A DNA stretch of 7,978 nt, from assembly GCA_040902925.1 (NCBI GenBank), contig JBBDWJ010000058.1, forward strand, positions 1-7,978, given 5' to 3'. Below the pieces are notes generated by a model. That model was given only the letters and a program-made list of their open reading frames with translations. It was not told where the DNA came from and searched no databases. Positions 1-5,433 of the stretch are shown piece by piece; position 1 is the first letter of the stretch, and each line of letters begins with the position of its first letter. A program made the translations under genes and the position numbers. The stretch comes from JBBDWJ01 sp040902925. GTDB taxonomy: Bacteria; Acidobacteriota; Terriglobia; Bryobacterales; UBA6623.

Positions 1-41
1 GTTACCCAGGCGCCCGGTATAAAGTGTTACCCATGCGCCCG
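1..41. repeat. Two-copy direct repeat resembling IS terminal repeats
   Basis: The motif gttaccca-N-gcgcccg occurs at 1-16 and again at 26-41, 15 of 16 bases identical, with a period of 25 bp and an AT-rich spacer (gtataaagt). From memory, GTTACCCAT-GCCCG motifs spaced in this way occur at the ends of some DDE-transposase elements (IS21/IS481-like) that carry several terminal repeats. No transposase is in the window, so this would be the edge of an element lying to the left, or a remnant. The repeat itself is directly visible; its identity as an IS end is inference. Confidence 0.4.
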
Positions 42-59
42 TAAGCACAAGATGGTTTC

Positions 60-73
60 GCCCCTTTCGGGGC
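60..73. terminator. Short GC hairpin, weak terminator candidate
   Basis: GCCCC-TTTC-GGGGC forms a perfect 5-bp stem with a 4-base loop, followed on the plus strand by TTTGC. Read on the minus strand the loop is GAAA, a stable GNRA tetraloop, and the hairpin lies about 150 bp beyond the amidohydrolase stop. The stem is short and there is no real U-tract, so it may be a weak terminator for transcripts leaving the left-hand element or simply a stable RNA hairpin. Confidence 0.25.
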
Positions 74-147
74 TTTGCGGCGACCAGCCTTTAGCCGGGC
101 GCCGTTAAACCTCCGCCAAAGGCGCCGCCGGCAGTGGCCGTGGCGCC

Positions 148-189
148 GTCGTGGTGGGCACGGCGCTCGTCGTGGTGGGCACGGCGCTG
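148..189. repeat. 21-bp tandem duplication
   Basis: A 21-bp unit beginning gtcgtggtgggcacg occurs twice head to tail (148-168 and 169-189), differing only in the last base. The first few bases of a third copy (gtcgtg, 190-195) follow. It lies in the non-coding stretch beyond the amidohydrolase stop codon (227). It is too short and has too few copies for a CRISPR. It is probably a slippage duplication. Confidence 0.7.
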
Positions 190-226
190 GTCGTGCTGTC
201 AGCCAGCCGCGCCGCTCGGGTTACCG

Positions 227-1660
227 CTATTGCCCCGGCGTACTCGCGGGAGCGCGCACTGGCTGACCGGCCGCTGCGCCCTCCGCCAGGTTTCCATCGT
301 CGACGGTCACGGTGCCGTTTACCAATACATACTTGATGCCGTCGGGCGCTTGCACTGGGTCTTCGAAGGTGCCTCGGTCGAGGATCGTGTCGGGGTTGAA
401 AACCACGATGTCGGCGTCGGCGCCTACCTTGATGCGCCCTTTGTTCTGCATCATCGGCACGCGCTTCTCGATGCGCTGGGCAGGGCGGATGGTCATCTTC
501 GCGATTGCGTCGTTCAAGGTCAGCGCTTTTTCCTCGCGCACGTAGCGGCCCAGCACTCGCGAAAACGTGCCGAACGAACGCGGATGCGCCCGGCCATTCA
601 CGAGCCACATGCCGTCGCTCGCGATCATCGTCAATGGGCTGGCGACCAGCATCTTGACGGTCTCCATCGTGTAAGCGGGGGGCGAAATGATCGTGCCGCC
701 CTGCTGCCGGTAGCGTCCGAAACTCTCGCGGGTGAGCGTCTCGCCGGTTTCTACCCAGATGTAGTTCGGAAATTGCTCGTCGGCATACGTTTCCCAATCG
801 TCAAAAAGGTGCGCCTCGATCAGCGTCGACCCTCGATTGTAGGGATAGCATTCGGTCGTGACGTCGATGCCGTCTTTCTGAGCCTGGGCGATGATCTCGA
901 GATACCGGCCGGCGCGCTCTCCGCCGCTACTGTTGATATGCACGACGTGCAGCGGCGCACCGGATACCTTTGAGGCTTCGAGCAGCTCTTCAATGTTGCT
1001 GAAGTCGTTGGGTGTGGCCCGCATGTGAACGTGCCCGTTGGCGCCGTACTTGGCGGCCACCTTGAACATCTCGATCAGCTCTTCCTTCGTAGCCGCCGGA
1101 GTGTAGGCGACGCCGAAGCCGACCGCGACCGCGCCTTGATCGAGTCCCTGGGCGATGAGGGCGGCTGTCTTGGCGATCTCGTCGGGCGTTGCGGCGCGGG
1201 CCAGCGCTTCGCCGGTCAGACCTTCATTTTTTCCCGTCATGGCAATCTGGCGCGAGTAGGGATGGCCGATGGCCGCGCCGTAGTGGATGGTCTGGCCTCC
1301 GGCGCGCTCTGCGTACCAGGCATCGATGTTCTCAACCCCGATCTCGAGCTCGAGCGACGTCGTGATGCCATCGCGGACATGCGCCGCGTAATTCGCCGCG
1401 GCCTGGCCGTGCTGGTGGAGGTCGATGAAGCCGGGCGAGACCACGTGACCCGCTGCGTCGAGGGTGCGGCGGCCGCTCAGGCTATCCTCGCTAACCGCGG
1501 CGATGGTAGATCCGTTGACGCCGATGTTGCGAACCGCGTCGAGCCCCGATTCGGGGTCGATGACGCGCCCGTTGGTGATGACCAGGTCGTATTGTTGCTG
1601 GCAGCCCAGCGCCAGAGCGAGGGGAACGAAAAGGAGGCTGCGGAGGATTGAGCGTCGCAT
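227..1660 (-). CDS. D-aminoacylase-like amidohydrolase lipoprotein (N-acyl-D-amino-acid deacylase family)
   Basis: A 477-residue protein of the amidohydrolase superfamily, probably removing an N-acyl group from an amino acid or a related amide; the exact substrate is unknown. A type II signal peptide ends in the lipobox ALGC (Cys20), so it should be a membrane-anchored lipoprotein. The family layout is clear: start of the composite beta-sandwich (residues 25-75), metal motif GFIDLHQH (His82, His84), GHVHMR (His210, His212), LHVVHIN (His238, His241), SDG (Asp349), HPRSFGTFSRVLGRYV (359-374) and a C-terminal KVGADADIVVFNP segment. Two positions differ from classical D-aminoacylases. The HxHxD motif reads HQHGQ, and the Cys-containing GNCG zinc-site segment is replaced by an acidic SLELEIG (102-108). 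ATG at 1660 is chosen because the signal peptide starts there, although no good Shine-Dalgarno precedes it. It lies 61 bp downstream of the DUF1080 gene on the same strand and is likely co-transcribed with it. Confidence 0.9.
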   Translation of the reverse strand: MRRSILRSLLFVPLALALGCQQQYDLVITNGRVIDPESGLDAVRNIGVNGSTIAAVSEDSLSGRRTLDAAGHVVSPGFIDLHQHGQAAANYAAHVRDGITTSLELEIGVENIDAWYAERAGGQTIHYGAAIGHPYSRQIAMTGKNEGLTGEALARAATPDEIAKTAALIAQGLDQGAVAVGFGVAYTPAATKEELIEMFKVAAKYGANGHVHMRATPNDFSNIEELLEASKVSGAPLHVVHINSSGGERAGRYLEIIAQAQKDGIDVTTECYPYNRGSTLIEAHLFDDWETYADEQFPNYIWVETGETLTRESFGRYRQQGGTIISPPAYTMETVKMLVASPLTMIASDGMWLVNGRAHPRSFGTFSRVLGRYVREEKALTLNDAIAKMTIRPAQRIEKRVPMMQNKGRIKVGADADIVVFNPDTILDRGTFEDPVQAPDGIKYVLVNGTVTVDDGNLAEGAAAGQPVRAPASTPGQ

Positions 1661-1721
1661 CGGACTAGTATGCCAGAGCCGCTTCCCGTTGAGTCAACGG
1701 CGGAATGGCGGATTTGCGATG

Positions 1722-2630
1722 TTAGTTGCCGCCGGCGCACTTCGAGTCGTCGCGGTGGACGTAGTAGGACTTATAGTTCGGCGCTTTGGGGTTCATGCAG
1801 CCCGAAAGATTCAACAACTCGACTCTGCGGAAGTCGATGGGCTGGCCTTCCGCTTGTAGGGCGATGTATCCCTCGCTGAGCAGCATGCCGTCTTTTTTTA
1901 CGGCCGGATCGAAACCGGTAACGACTCCGCCGCCGATCTGCGGCCTCTGGAATTCGAGCACCGTCACGCCGTCGATGAGGTGGCGCACGCTTTCGGAGCC
2001 GAGCACTTCGACTTCCACCGTCACCCATTCCTCGCCACGATAGGTCTTCGACGTCGAATTGGTGCAGTGCGCCTTCACCATCTCGCCGTTCATGAAAATC
2101 TCGGTTCCCGGCGTGCATACGTTCATCGTGGGGCGTGCATTCGTCGAGCCCGCTGTCTCGCCGAGAAACTGCGCCTCGACCGAGATCGGGAAATTCTGCT
2201 CCTTGGGCATCGTTTCCGGCGCCTGCGAGTGAACCATCACGCCGCTGTTGATACGGACGTAGTTCGGCGCGTCTTTCATGTGTTCGCCGACGAAGCGATA
2301 TTCGATCCGCAGGCGGTAGTGCGACAGCTTTTCGTTGTAGTAGAGGTGCCCGAACCGCATGTTGAACTCGGTGTACTTGCCGTAGGAGGCCCGCAGGATG
2401 CCGTTTTCAACGCGGAACGTGCCGGCGTAGTTGTCGCCTACTTCGTGGCCGGCGATCTTGACCGTCCAGCCGTCGAGGTTCTTGCCGTTGAAGATCGGGA
2501 CCCAGTCTTCGCGGCCCGCGTTGGCTTGGGCGTAGGCATGGAATGGCGTGAGCCCGAGCCCGGCGGCAAAAAGCCCCAGGCAGGCGAGCCGCGCGGACCG
2601 GTTCAAACAAAACTTGCTAGGGCTGCTCAT
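1722..2630 (-). CDS. Secreted DUF1080 protein (3-keto-glycoside hydrolase-like, concanavalin-like fold)
   Basis: A 302-residue exported protein. Residues 1-34 look like a Sec signal peptide, with a hydrophobic core around LACLGLFAAGLGL and likely cleavage after AYA. The mature part opens with the DUF1080 signature DWVPIFNGKNLDGW (42-55), then FRVENGILRASYG, the paired YRLRIEYRF strand, EEWVTVEVEV, HLIDGVTVLEFQRP and the closing GYIALQAEGQPIDFRRVEL. A cysteine-bracketed tail (Cys278 to Cys298, GCMNPKAPNYKSYY) follows, a C-terminal extension I have seen in secreted DUF1080 proteins. Some family members hydrolyse 3-keto-glycosides; activity here is inferred from family only. The reading frame stays open upstream to 2864, but ATG 2630 is the real start: AGGAG (2639-2643, minus strand) sits 8 bases before it and the signal peptide begins there. 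It is first in a probable two-gene unit with the lipoprotein amidohydrolase. Confidence 0.9.
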   Translation of the reverse strand: MSSPSKFCLNRSARLACLGLFAAGLGLTPFHAYAQANAGREDWVPIFNGKNLDGWTVKIAGHEVGDNYAGTFRVENGILRASYGKYTEFNMRFGHLYYNEKLSHYRLRIEYRFVGEHMKDAPNYVRINSGVMVHSQAPETMPKEQNFPISVEAQFLGETAGSTNARPTMNVCTPGTEIFMNGEMVKAHCTNSTSKTYRGEEWVTVEVEVLGSESVRHLIDGVTVLEFQRPQIGGGVVTGFDPAVKKDGMLLSEGYIALQAEGQPIDFRRVELLNLSGCMNPKAPNYKSYYVHRDDSKCAGGN

Positions 2631-2823
2631 CGGGAGGTCTCCTGGGCGCAAAAGCGGCTGAAAGCGCATGCGGTATAAATTCTGGGCGGCTCTGCACGGC
2701 CTGCGCGAAGTCTCTATGGTAGGGGATTGGCGCCGGAAGGTGCCTGGAAACGGAACAGGATGTGGCGGCTGTCGAGACGTGACTGTGCGTACCGAGTGCA
2801 TGGCAGCGCCGTTATGCCGCCGC

Positions 2824-2852
2824 TTGCCAATCGCGCGCCGGCCCGGTAAAAT
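2824..2852 (+). promoter_or_regulatory. Sigma-70-type promoter for the TonB-like gene
   Basis: TTGCCA (2824-2829) and TAAAAT (2847-2852) each match the -35 and -10 consensus in five of six bases and are separated by exactly 17 bp. Transcription would start near 2859, about 70 bases before ATG 2927. It lies in the divergent gap between the DUF1080 gene (minus) and the TonB-like gene (plus). I found no equally good promoter for the minus-strand side; a TATAC-like element around 2673-2682 is the only weak candidate. Confidence 0.5.
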
Positions 2853-2926
2853 GCAGTCCAACAAGGGAAAGCGGGAGTTCGCAGGGGTCCCGGTTTGAGG
2901 TGGGTTGTGGCAAGAGAATCAACTAT

Positions 2927-4087
2927 ATGCACGGAGAAGAAGAGGCCGCGAGCCGTTCGCAGAACCAGTACAACCTAGGCCAGCCTCTTCCGAATCACCC
3001 CCCTGTTCAGAATGGCTTTGAGACGCCTGGCGGCGCCCAGCGCGGGGAAGCGCTTGCGTTGCCGCGGCGCGGGTACGCTCCGCACGGTCGCCCGCCCGGA
3101 CCCCCGGCAGGCAGGATGCGCCCGTCCGGCAGCGACCTGGTCTTCGTCGCCGACCCGACGGCGGCGCCTCTTTTTGCTTCCCTGCTTGGCAGCTCGGTTC
3201 CCGTTCCGTGGCACAAGTCGCTGGCGAACTGGTTGCGCCCTGAGAACCTGCCCCCTCTGGAGTTGACCTCGACGCCCATCCCGGTGCCGAGTATCTGGGG
3301 AACCTACGACTTTCGTAAGCGCAGTTTGTTGTCATCCAGTCTGGCCCATATCGCGATTGTGGTGCTGCTGTTCACAGTGGTGTCGCGATCCACGCTGCCG
3401 AGAATCATTCCGCAGTCCGTTGACTTGTCGATTCCGGTCGAGATTACCCGCTTTCTGCCGAACCCACCGCAGAAAGGCGGCGGGGGCGGCGGCGACAACT
3501 CGCCCTTGCCGGCCAACGAAGGAGCGTTGCCGCGCTTCGAACTCATTCAACTGACTCCGCCGCGGCCGCAGGCAATGGACGTCGAGCCGCGGCTGGCCGT
3601 CACACCGTCGCTGCTCAGCGCCCGAGACCTGAAGGCGAACGTCCTCGACTTCACGTTGCTTGGCAGCCCGCTGCACGAAGTGAGTCCGCCATCACCAGGG
3701 ACCGGAAAAGGCGGCGGAATCGGCTCCGGTGAGGGCAGCGGGATCGGTCCGGGCAAAGGCGCCGGTTTCGGATCGGACGAGGGCGGAGGTACGGAAGGCA
3801 TTTTCGAGGTCGGCGGCGAGGTCTCCGCTCCCGCGCTGCGTTTCCAGGTCGACCCCGAATACTCGGAGCAGGCCCGCGTGCAGCGGCTGCAAGGCGCGGT
3901 GCTACTGTCGATCGAGGTGTGGCCCGACGGCCGCGCTCACAATGTCCGCGTAGTGCGCGGGCTGGGCATGGGTCTTGATCAGCGGGCGGTGCAGGCGGTC
4001 CAAAAATGGGAGTTTGACCCGGGCGTGAAAGACGGCGTGCCGGTCAAGGTTGTTTGCCGGGTCGAAGTGATTTTTACGTTGTTCTAG
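2927..4087 (+). CDS. TonB-family energy transducer with Gly-rich periplasmic linker
   Basis: An inner-membrane protein expected to pass proton-motive-force energy to outer-membrane receptors. Residue numbers count from an in-frame GTG at 2900. A long cytoplasmic N-terminus contains LFASLLG (91-97) and LPPLELTSTPIPVPSIWGTYDFRKRSLL (117-144), like N-termini of acidobacterial TonB-like proteins. One membrane helix follows (about 145-162, SSSLAHIAIVVLLFTVV). The periplasmic part has a proline-containing stretch, two glycine runs (192-198 and 268-298) and a C-terminal TonB domain (about 315-393: VDPEYSEQARVQRLQGAVLLSIEV, RAVQAVQKWEFDP, VEVIF). The Gly-rich linker replaces the Pro/Lys-rich spacer of enterobacterial TonB. 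The start is uncertain: ATG 2927, GTG 2900 and ATG 3116 are all in frame and none has a convincing Shine-Dalgarno. ATG 2927 is preferred as the first ATG after the promoter. No ExbB/ExbD genes are adjacent. Confidence 0.85.
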   Translation: MHGEEEAASRSQNQYNLGQPLPNHPPVQNGFETPGGAQRGEALALPRRGYAPHGRPPGPPAGRMRPSGSDLVFVADPTAAPLFASLLGSSVPVPWHKSLANWLRPENLPPLELTSTPIPVPSIWGTYDFRKRSLLSSSLAHIAIVVLLFTVVSRSTLPRIIPQSVDLSIPVEITRFLPNPPQKGGGGGGDNSPLPANEGALPRFELIQLTPPRPQAMDVEPRLAVTPSLLSARDLKANVLDFTLLGSPLHEVSPPSPGTGKGGGIGSGEGSGIGPGKGAGFGSDEGGGTEGIFEVGGEVSAPALRFQVDPEYSEQARVQRLQGAVLLSIEVWPDGRAHNVRVVRGLGMGLDQRAVQAVQKWEFDPGVKDGVPVKVVCRVEVIFTLF

Positions 4088-4123
4088 CCCCTCGCGTTCG
4101 TACTGTTTCCTCAAGCGTCGTAT

Positions 4124-4165
4124 CCCTCGCGGAGATCGCCCGGCCCCTCGCGGAGATCGCCTGGC
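4124..4165. repeat. 21-bp tandem direct repeat between TonB-like gene and toxin-antitoxin module
   Basis: A 21-bp unit starting ccctcgcggagatcgcc occurs at 4124-4144 and immediately again at 4145-4165, 20 of 21 bases identical. It lies 37 bp after the TonB-like stop codon and 63 bp before the antitoxin operator. It may be a slippage duplication or a pair of protein-binding sites two helical turns apart; the sequence cannot distinguish these. Confidence 0.75.
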
Positions 4166-4212
4166 GACACCGTCGCGCGCGTAGCGCCGCGCAACTCAAG
4201 AGCCACGGATGT

Positions 4213-4225
4213 ACTACAATGTAGT
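4213..4225 (+). promoter_or_regulatory. Palindromic operator overlapping the -10 box of the antitoxin gene
   Basis: ACTAC-AAT-GTAGT is a perfect 5-bp inverted repeat around a 3-base centre, ending two bases before the antitoxin ATG (4228). TACAAT (4215-4220), a five-of-six match to the -10 consensus, lies inside it; no good -35 is visible. Short palindromes of this sort are typical operators for ribbon-helix-helix antitoxins, which repress their own operon. The placement predicts that bound antitoxin would block RNA polymerase directly and that transcription begins at or within a base or two of the start codon. Confidence 0.6.
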
Positions 4226-4227
4226 GC

Positions 4228-4593
4228 ATGGGCAAGAGCGAAGTTTATAGCTGGCGGGTTTCTCCCGAAACCAAGACTTCGTTGGAGCACGAAGCGCGCC
4301 GGCAAGGGATTTCTCTTGGCAGCCTGCTGGAGCGGATCAGCGCCGATTGGCTCGCCGCGCGGCGTTCCGAGAATGGCTCGGACTCGGCGGAGCAGCGGCG
4401 CCTGCAGATGAAGGCGGAGCGCCTGTTCGGAACGATCGCCGGAGGAGACCCCGAGCGCTCGGCCCGCAGCCGCGATATCGTTCGCCGCCGGCTGGCACAA
4501 CGCAGCAGCCGAACTGCCGGTTCCAACCGCCGTTCCTCATCGCTCGAAAGATCGGACGATGGGCTCCGCAACGACGTGCGGCGAAAACCGTAA
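4228..4593 (+). CDS. Ribbon-helix-helix antitoxin of a PIN-toxin (VapBC-type) module
   Basis: A 121-residue basic protein. Residues 4-45 (SEVYSWRVSPETKTSLEHEA, then SLGSLLERISADWLAARR) fit a ribbon-helix-helix DNA-binding fold: a short strand followed by two amphipathic helices. Residues 54-91 (AEQRRLQMKAERLFGTIAGG, then a basic helix) are the likely toxin-binding segment. Family members I recall end soon after this basic helix at about 90-95 residues; here the frame runs on for about 30 residues rich in Arg and Ser, which could be a real extension or read-on after loss of an earlier stop. The role would be to bind and neutralise the PIN toxin encoded 8 bp downstream and, with it, to repress the operon at the palindrome just upstream. 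No Shine-Dalgarno precedes ATG 4228, consistent with a leaderless mRNA. Confidence 0.8.
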   Translation: MGKSEVYSWRVSPETKTSLEHEARRQGISLGSLLERISADWLAARRSENGSDSAEQRRLQMKAERLFGTIAGGDPERSARSRDIVRRRLAQRSSRTAGSNRRSSSLERSDDGLRNDVRRKP

Positions 4594-4598
4594 CGGTT
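4586..4598 (+). promoter_or_regulatory. Small inverted repeat at the antitoxin stop / toxin start
   Basis: AACCG-TAA-CGGTT forms a perfect 5-bp inverted repeat with the antitoxin stop codon TAA (4591-4593) as its loop, ending three bases before the toxin ATG (4602). It occupies the position where a Shine-Dalgarno would be, and none is present. It could be a small RNA hairpin limiting toxin translation unless ribosomes finishing the antitoxin open it, or a chance palindrome. Confidence 0.4.
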
Positions 4599-4601
4599 CC
4601 T

Positions 4602-5030
4602 ATGAAGGCCGGCGGGTTGATCGATACAGGTGCGATTCTCGCTCTTCTGGATCGCGATGATGCCTGGCACACAGCGTGTGTCGAGACCTTCGGCGGGCTC
4701 CGCCTTCCTCTGCTAACCTCCGAAGCTGTTCTTGCTGAACTGTTTCACCTGGTCGGGGATAAGCGGCATGAAGTGAATGCGGCCTGGGAATTTCTGCGTT
4801 GCGGTGCCGTCTTGCTGGCTGAATTGAGCGATCAGGAACTTCCAGCGATTCGCGCCCTGATGGCCAAGTATCATGATCAGCCGATGGACTTTGCGGAAGC
4901 AACGCTGGTCTATCTCGCCGCCCGCGAATCCCTGAACACGGTATTCACGGTCGACCGAACCGATTTTGAAACCTATCGAATCGCAAATCGACGGCGGTTT
5001 AGGGTGTTGCCGGAGAGAGCGGCGTGGTGA
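4602..5030 (+). CDS. PIN-domain toxin (VapC-like ribonuclease)
   Basis: A 142-residue single-domain PIN protein, the usual VapC length, expected to be a Mg2+-dependent endoribonuclease held inactive by the upstream antitoxin. All acidic positions of the family are present: Asp8 in GGLIDTGAILALLDRDDAWH, Glu46 in VLAELFHLV, Asp96 in MDFAEATLVYLA, and Asp118/Asp121 in FTVDRTDFETYR. The active site therefore looks intact and the gene is probably functional. ATG 4602 is chosen because the PIN fold starts at once; the frame is open further upstream (from 4347) but that stretch overlaps the antitoxin in another frame and looks non-coding. It starts 8 bp after the antitoxin stop, so the two are surely one operon. 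It converges on the Phd-like gene with an 11-bp gap. Confidence 0.88.
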   Translation: MKAGGLIDTGAILALLDRDDAWHTACVETFGGLRLPLLTSEAVLAELFHLVGDKRHEVNAAWEFLRCGAVLLAELSDQELPAIRALMAKYHDQPMDFAEATLVYLAARESLNTVFTVDRTDFETYRIANRRRFRVLPERAAW

Positions 5031-5041
5031 CGACCAGTCGT

Positions 5042-5263
5042 TCAGGATCGATCACGGCTGAGATCCAATCCTTGTAAACTTGGCCCTTTTGCCAGCAGGA
5101 ACTGCTTGAAACCGATTCGCTTACCGGTGAGCTTGTCGAAATCCCGCTGAGCGACCACAATGACTGCATCGCCCCGGCGCCGGACGCGTTGCGGCCCGTC
5201 CGCGAGAGCGCGATTGACGAGTTCGCTGAAGCGGTTCTTTGCGTCGGCAAGCTGCCAATCCAT
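5042..5263 (-). CDS. Phd/YefM-type antitoxin, orphan and C-terminally shortened
   Basis: A 73-residue protein with the full N-terminal Phd/YefM fold: WQLADAKNRFSELVNRAL (3-20), GPQRVRRRGDAVIVVAQRDFDKL (23-45), then FKQFLLAKGPSLQGLDLSRD (52-71). As I recall, family relatives continue after a DLxRD segment with a short acidic end such as RDVEL; here a TGA follows RDRS, so the toxin-contacting end is cut short. The downstream sequence does not resume a family-like tail in any frame I read. Such antitoxins normally precede a PIN or RelE toxin on the same strand, but the next sequence is the 3' end of a convergent PIN gene with its own antitoxin. The Shine-Dalgarno AAGGAGG, 7 bases before ATG 5263, is a perfect match and fixes the start. 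It may be a remnant, or a stand-alone regulator that still binds DNA. Confidence 0.8.
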   Translation of the reverse strand: MDWQLADAKNRFSELVNRALADGPQRVRRRGDAVIVVAQRDFDKLTGKRIGFKQFLLAKGPSLQGLDLSRDRS

Positions 5264-5279
5264 GAGGGAACCTCCTTAT

Positions 5280-5300
5280 CTAGCCAATCTAGCTATTATC
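5280..5300 (-). promoter_or_regulatory. Candidate promoter/operator of the Phd-like gene
   Basis: On the minus strand, GATAAT (5295-5300) matches the -10 consensus at five of six bases and is followed by two copies of GCTAGAT separated by TG, lying between the -10 and the Shine-Dalgarno. The AT-rich repeats stand out from the surrounding GC-rich DNA and are well placed for antitoxin autoregulation. No -35 with good spacing is visible. Confidence 0.35.
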
Positions 5301-5433
5301 TTCCCAAATGGACAACGACTCCGCAAATGCCGGATAGACCTTGTGCCTTACCCGCGCGGACAGGGTTCGAATCGCTTGCGGCGATGATGCCCAGCTCTCC
5401 CTCGCAAGGGTTACTGATTTCCGATTCCGGGCG

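Noticed and set aside
105..973. Long open frames on both strands overlapping the amidohydrolase (230 and 279 codons)
   Set aside because: Translations are Arg/His/Ala-rich without any family motif; they are shadows of the GC-rich amidohydrolase gene.
2631..2864. N-terminal extension of the DUF1080 gene by 78 codons
   Set aside because: A good Shine-Dalgarno and a signal peptide place the start at 2630; the extension is Arg/Pro-rich and overlaps the divergent promoter region.
2668..2898. 76-codon plus-strand frame upstream of the TonB-like gene
   Set aside because: No Shine-Dalgarno and no family features, and it spans the promoter assigned to the TonB-like gene.
148..4165. Possible CRISPR from the short direct repeats
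   Set aside because: Each set has only two head-to-tail copies without spacers, and no cas genes are present.
4111..4500. 129-codon minus-strand frame overlapping the antitoxin
   Set aside because: It is driven by the 21-bp repeat and GC bias; the plus-strand RHH/PIN genes explain the region.
4347..4601. Upstream extension of the PIN toxin frame
   Set aside because: The PIN fold begins at the ATG at 4602; the upstream frame lies inside the antitoxin gene and is low-complexity Arg/Ala/Pro.
5355..5385. GGTTCGAATC (5364-5373) looks like a tRNA T-loop, suggesting a tRNA gene or attachment-site remnant
   Set aside because: The flanking bases do not form a T-stem beyond the first pair, and no anticodon or acceptor stem can be built on either strand.
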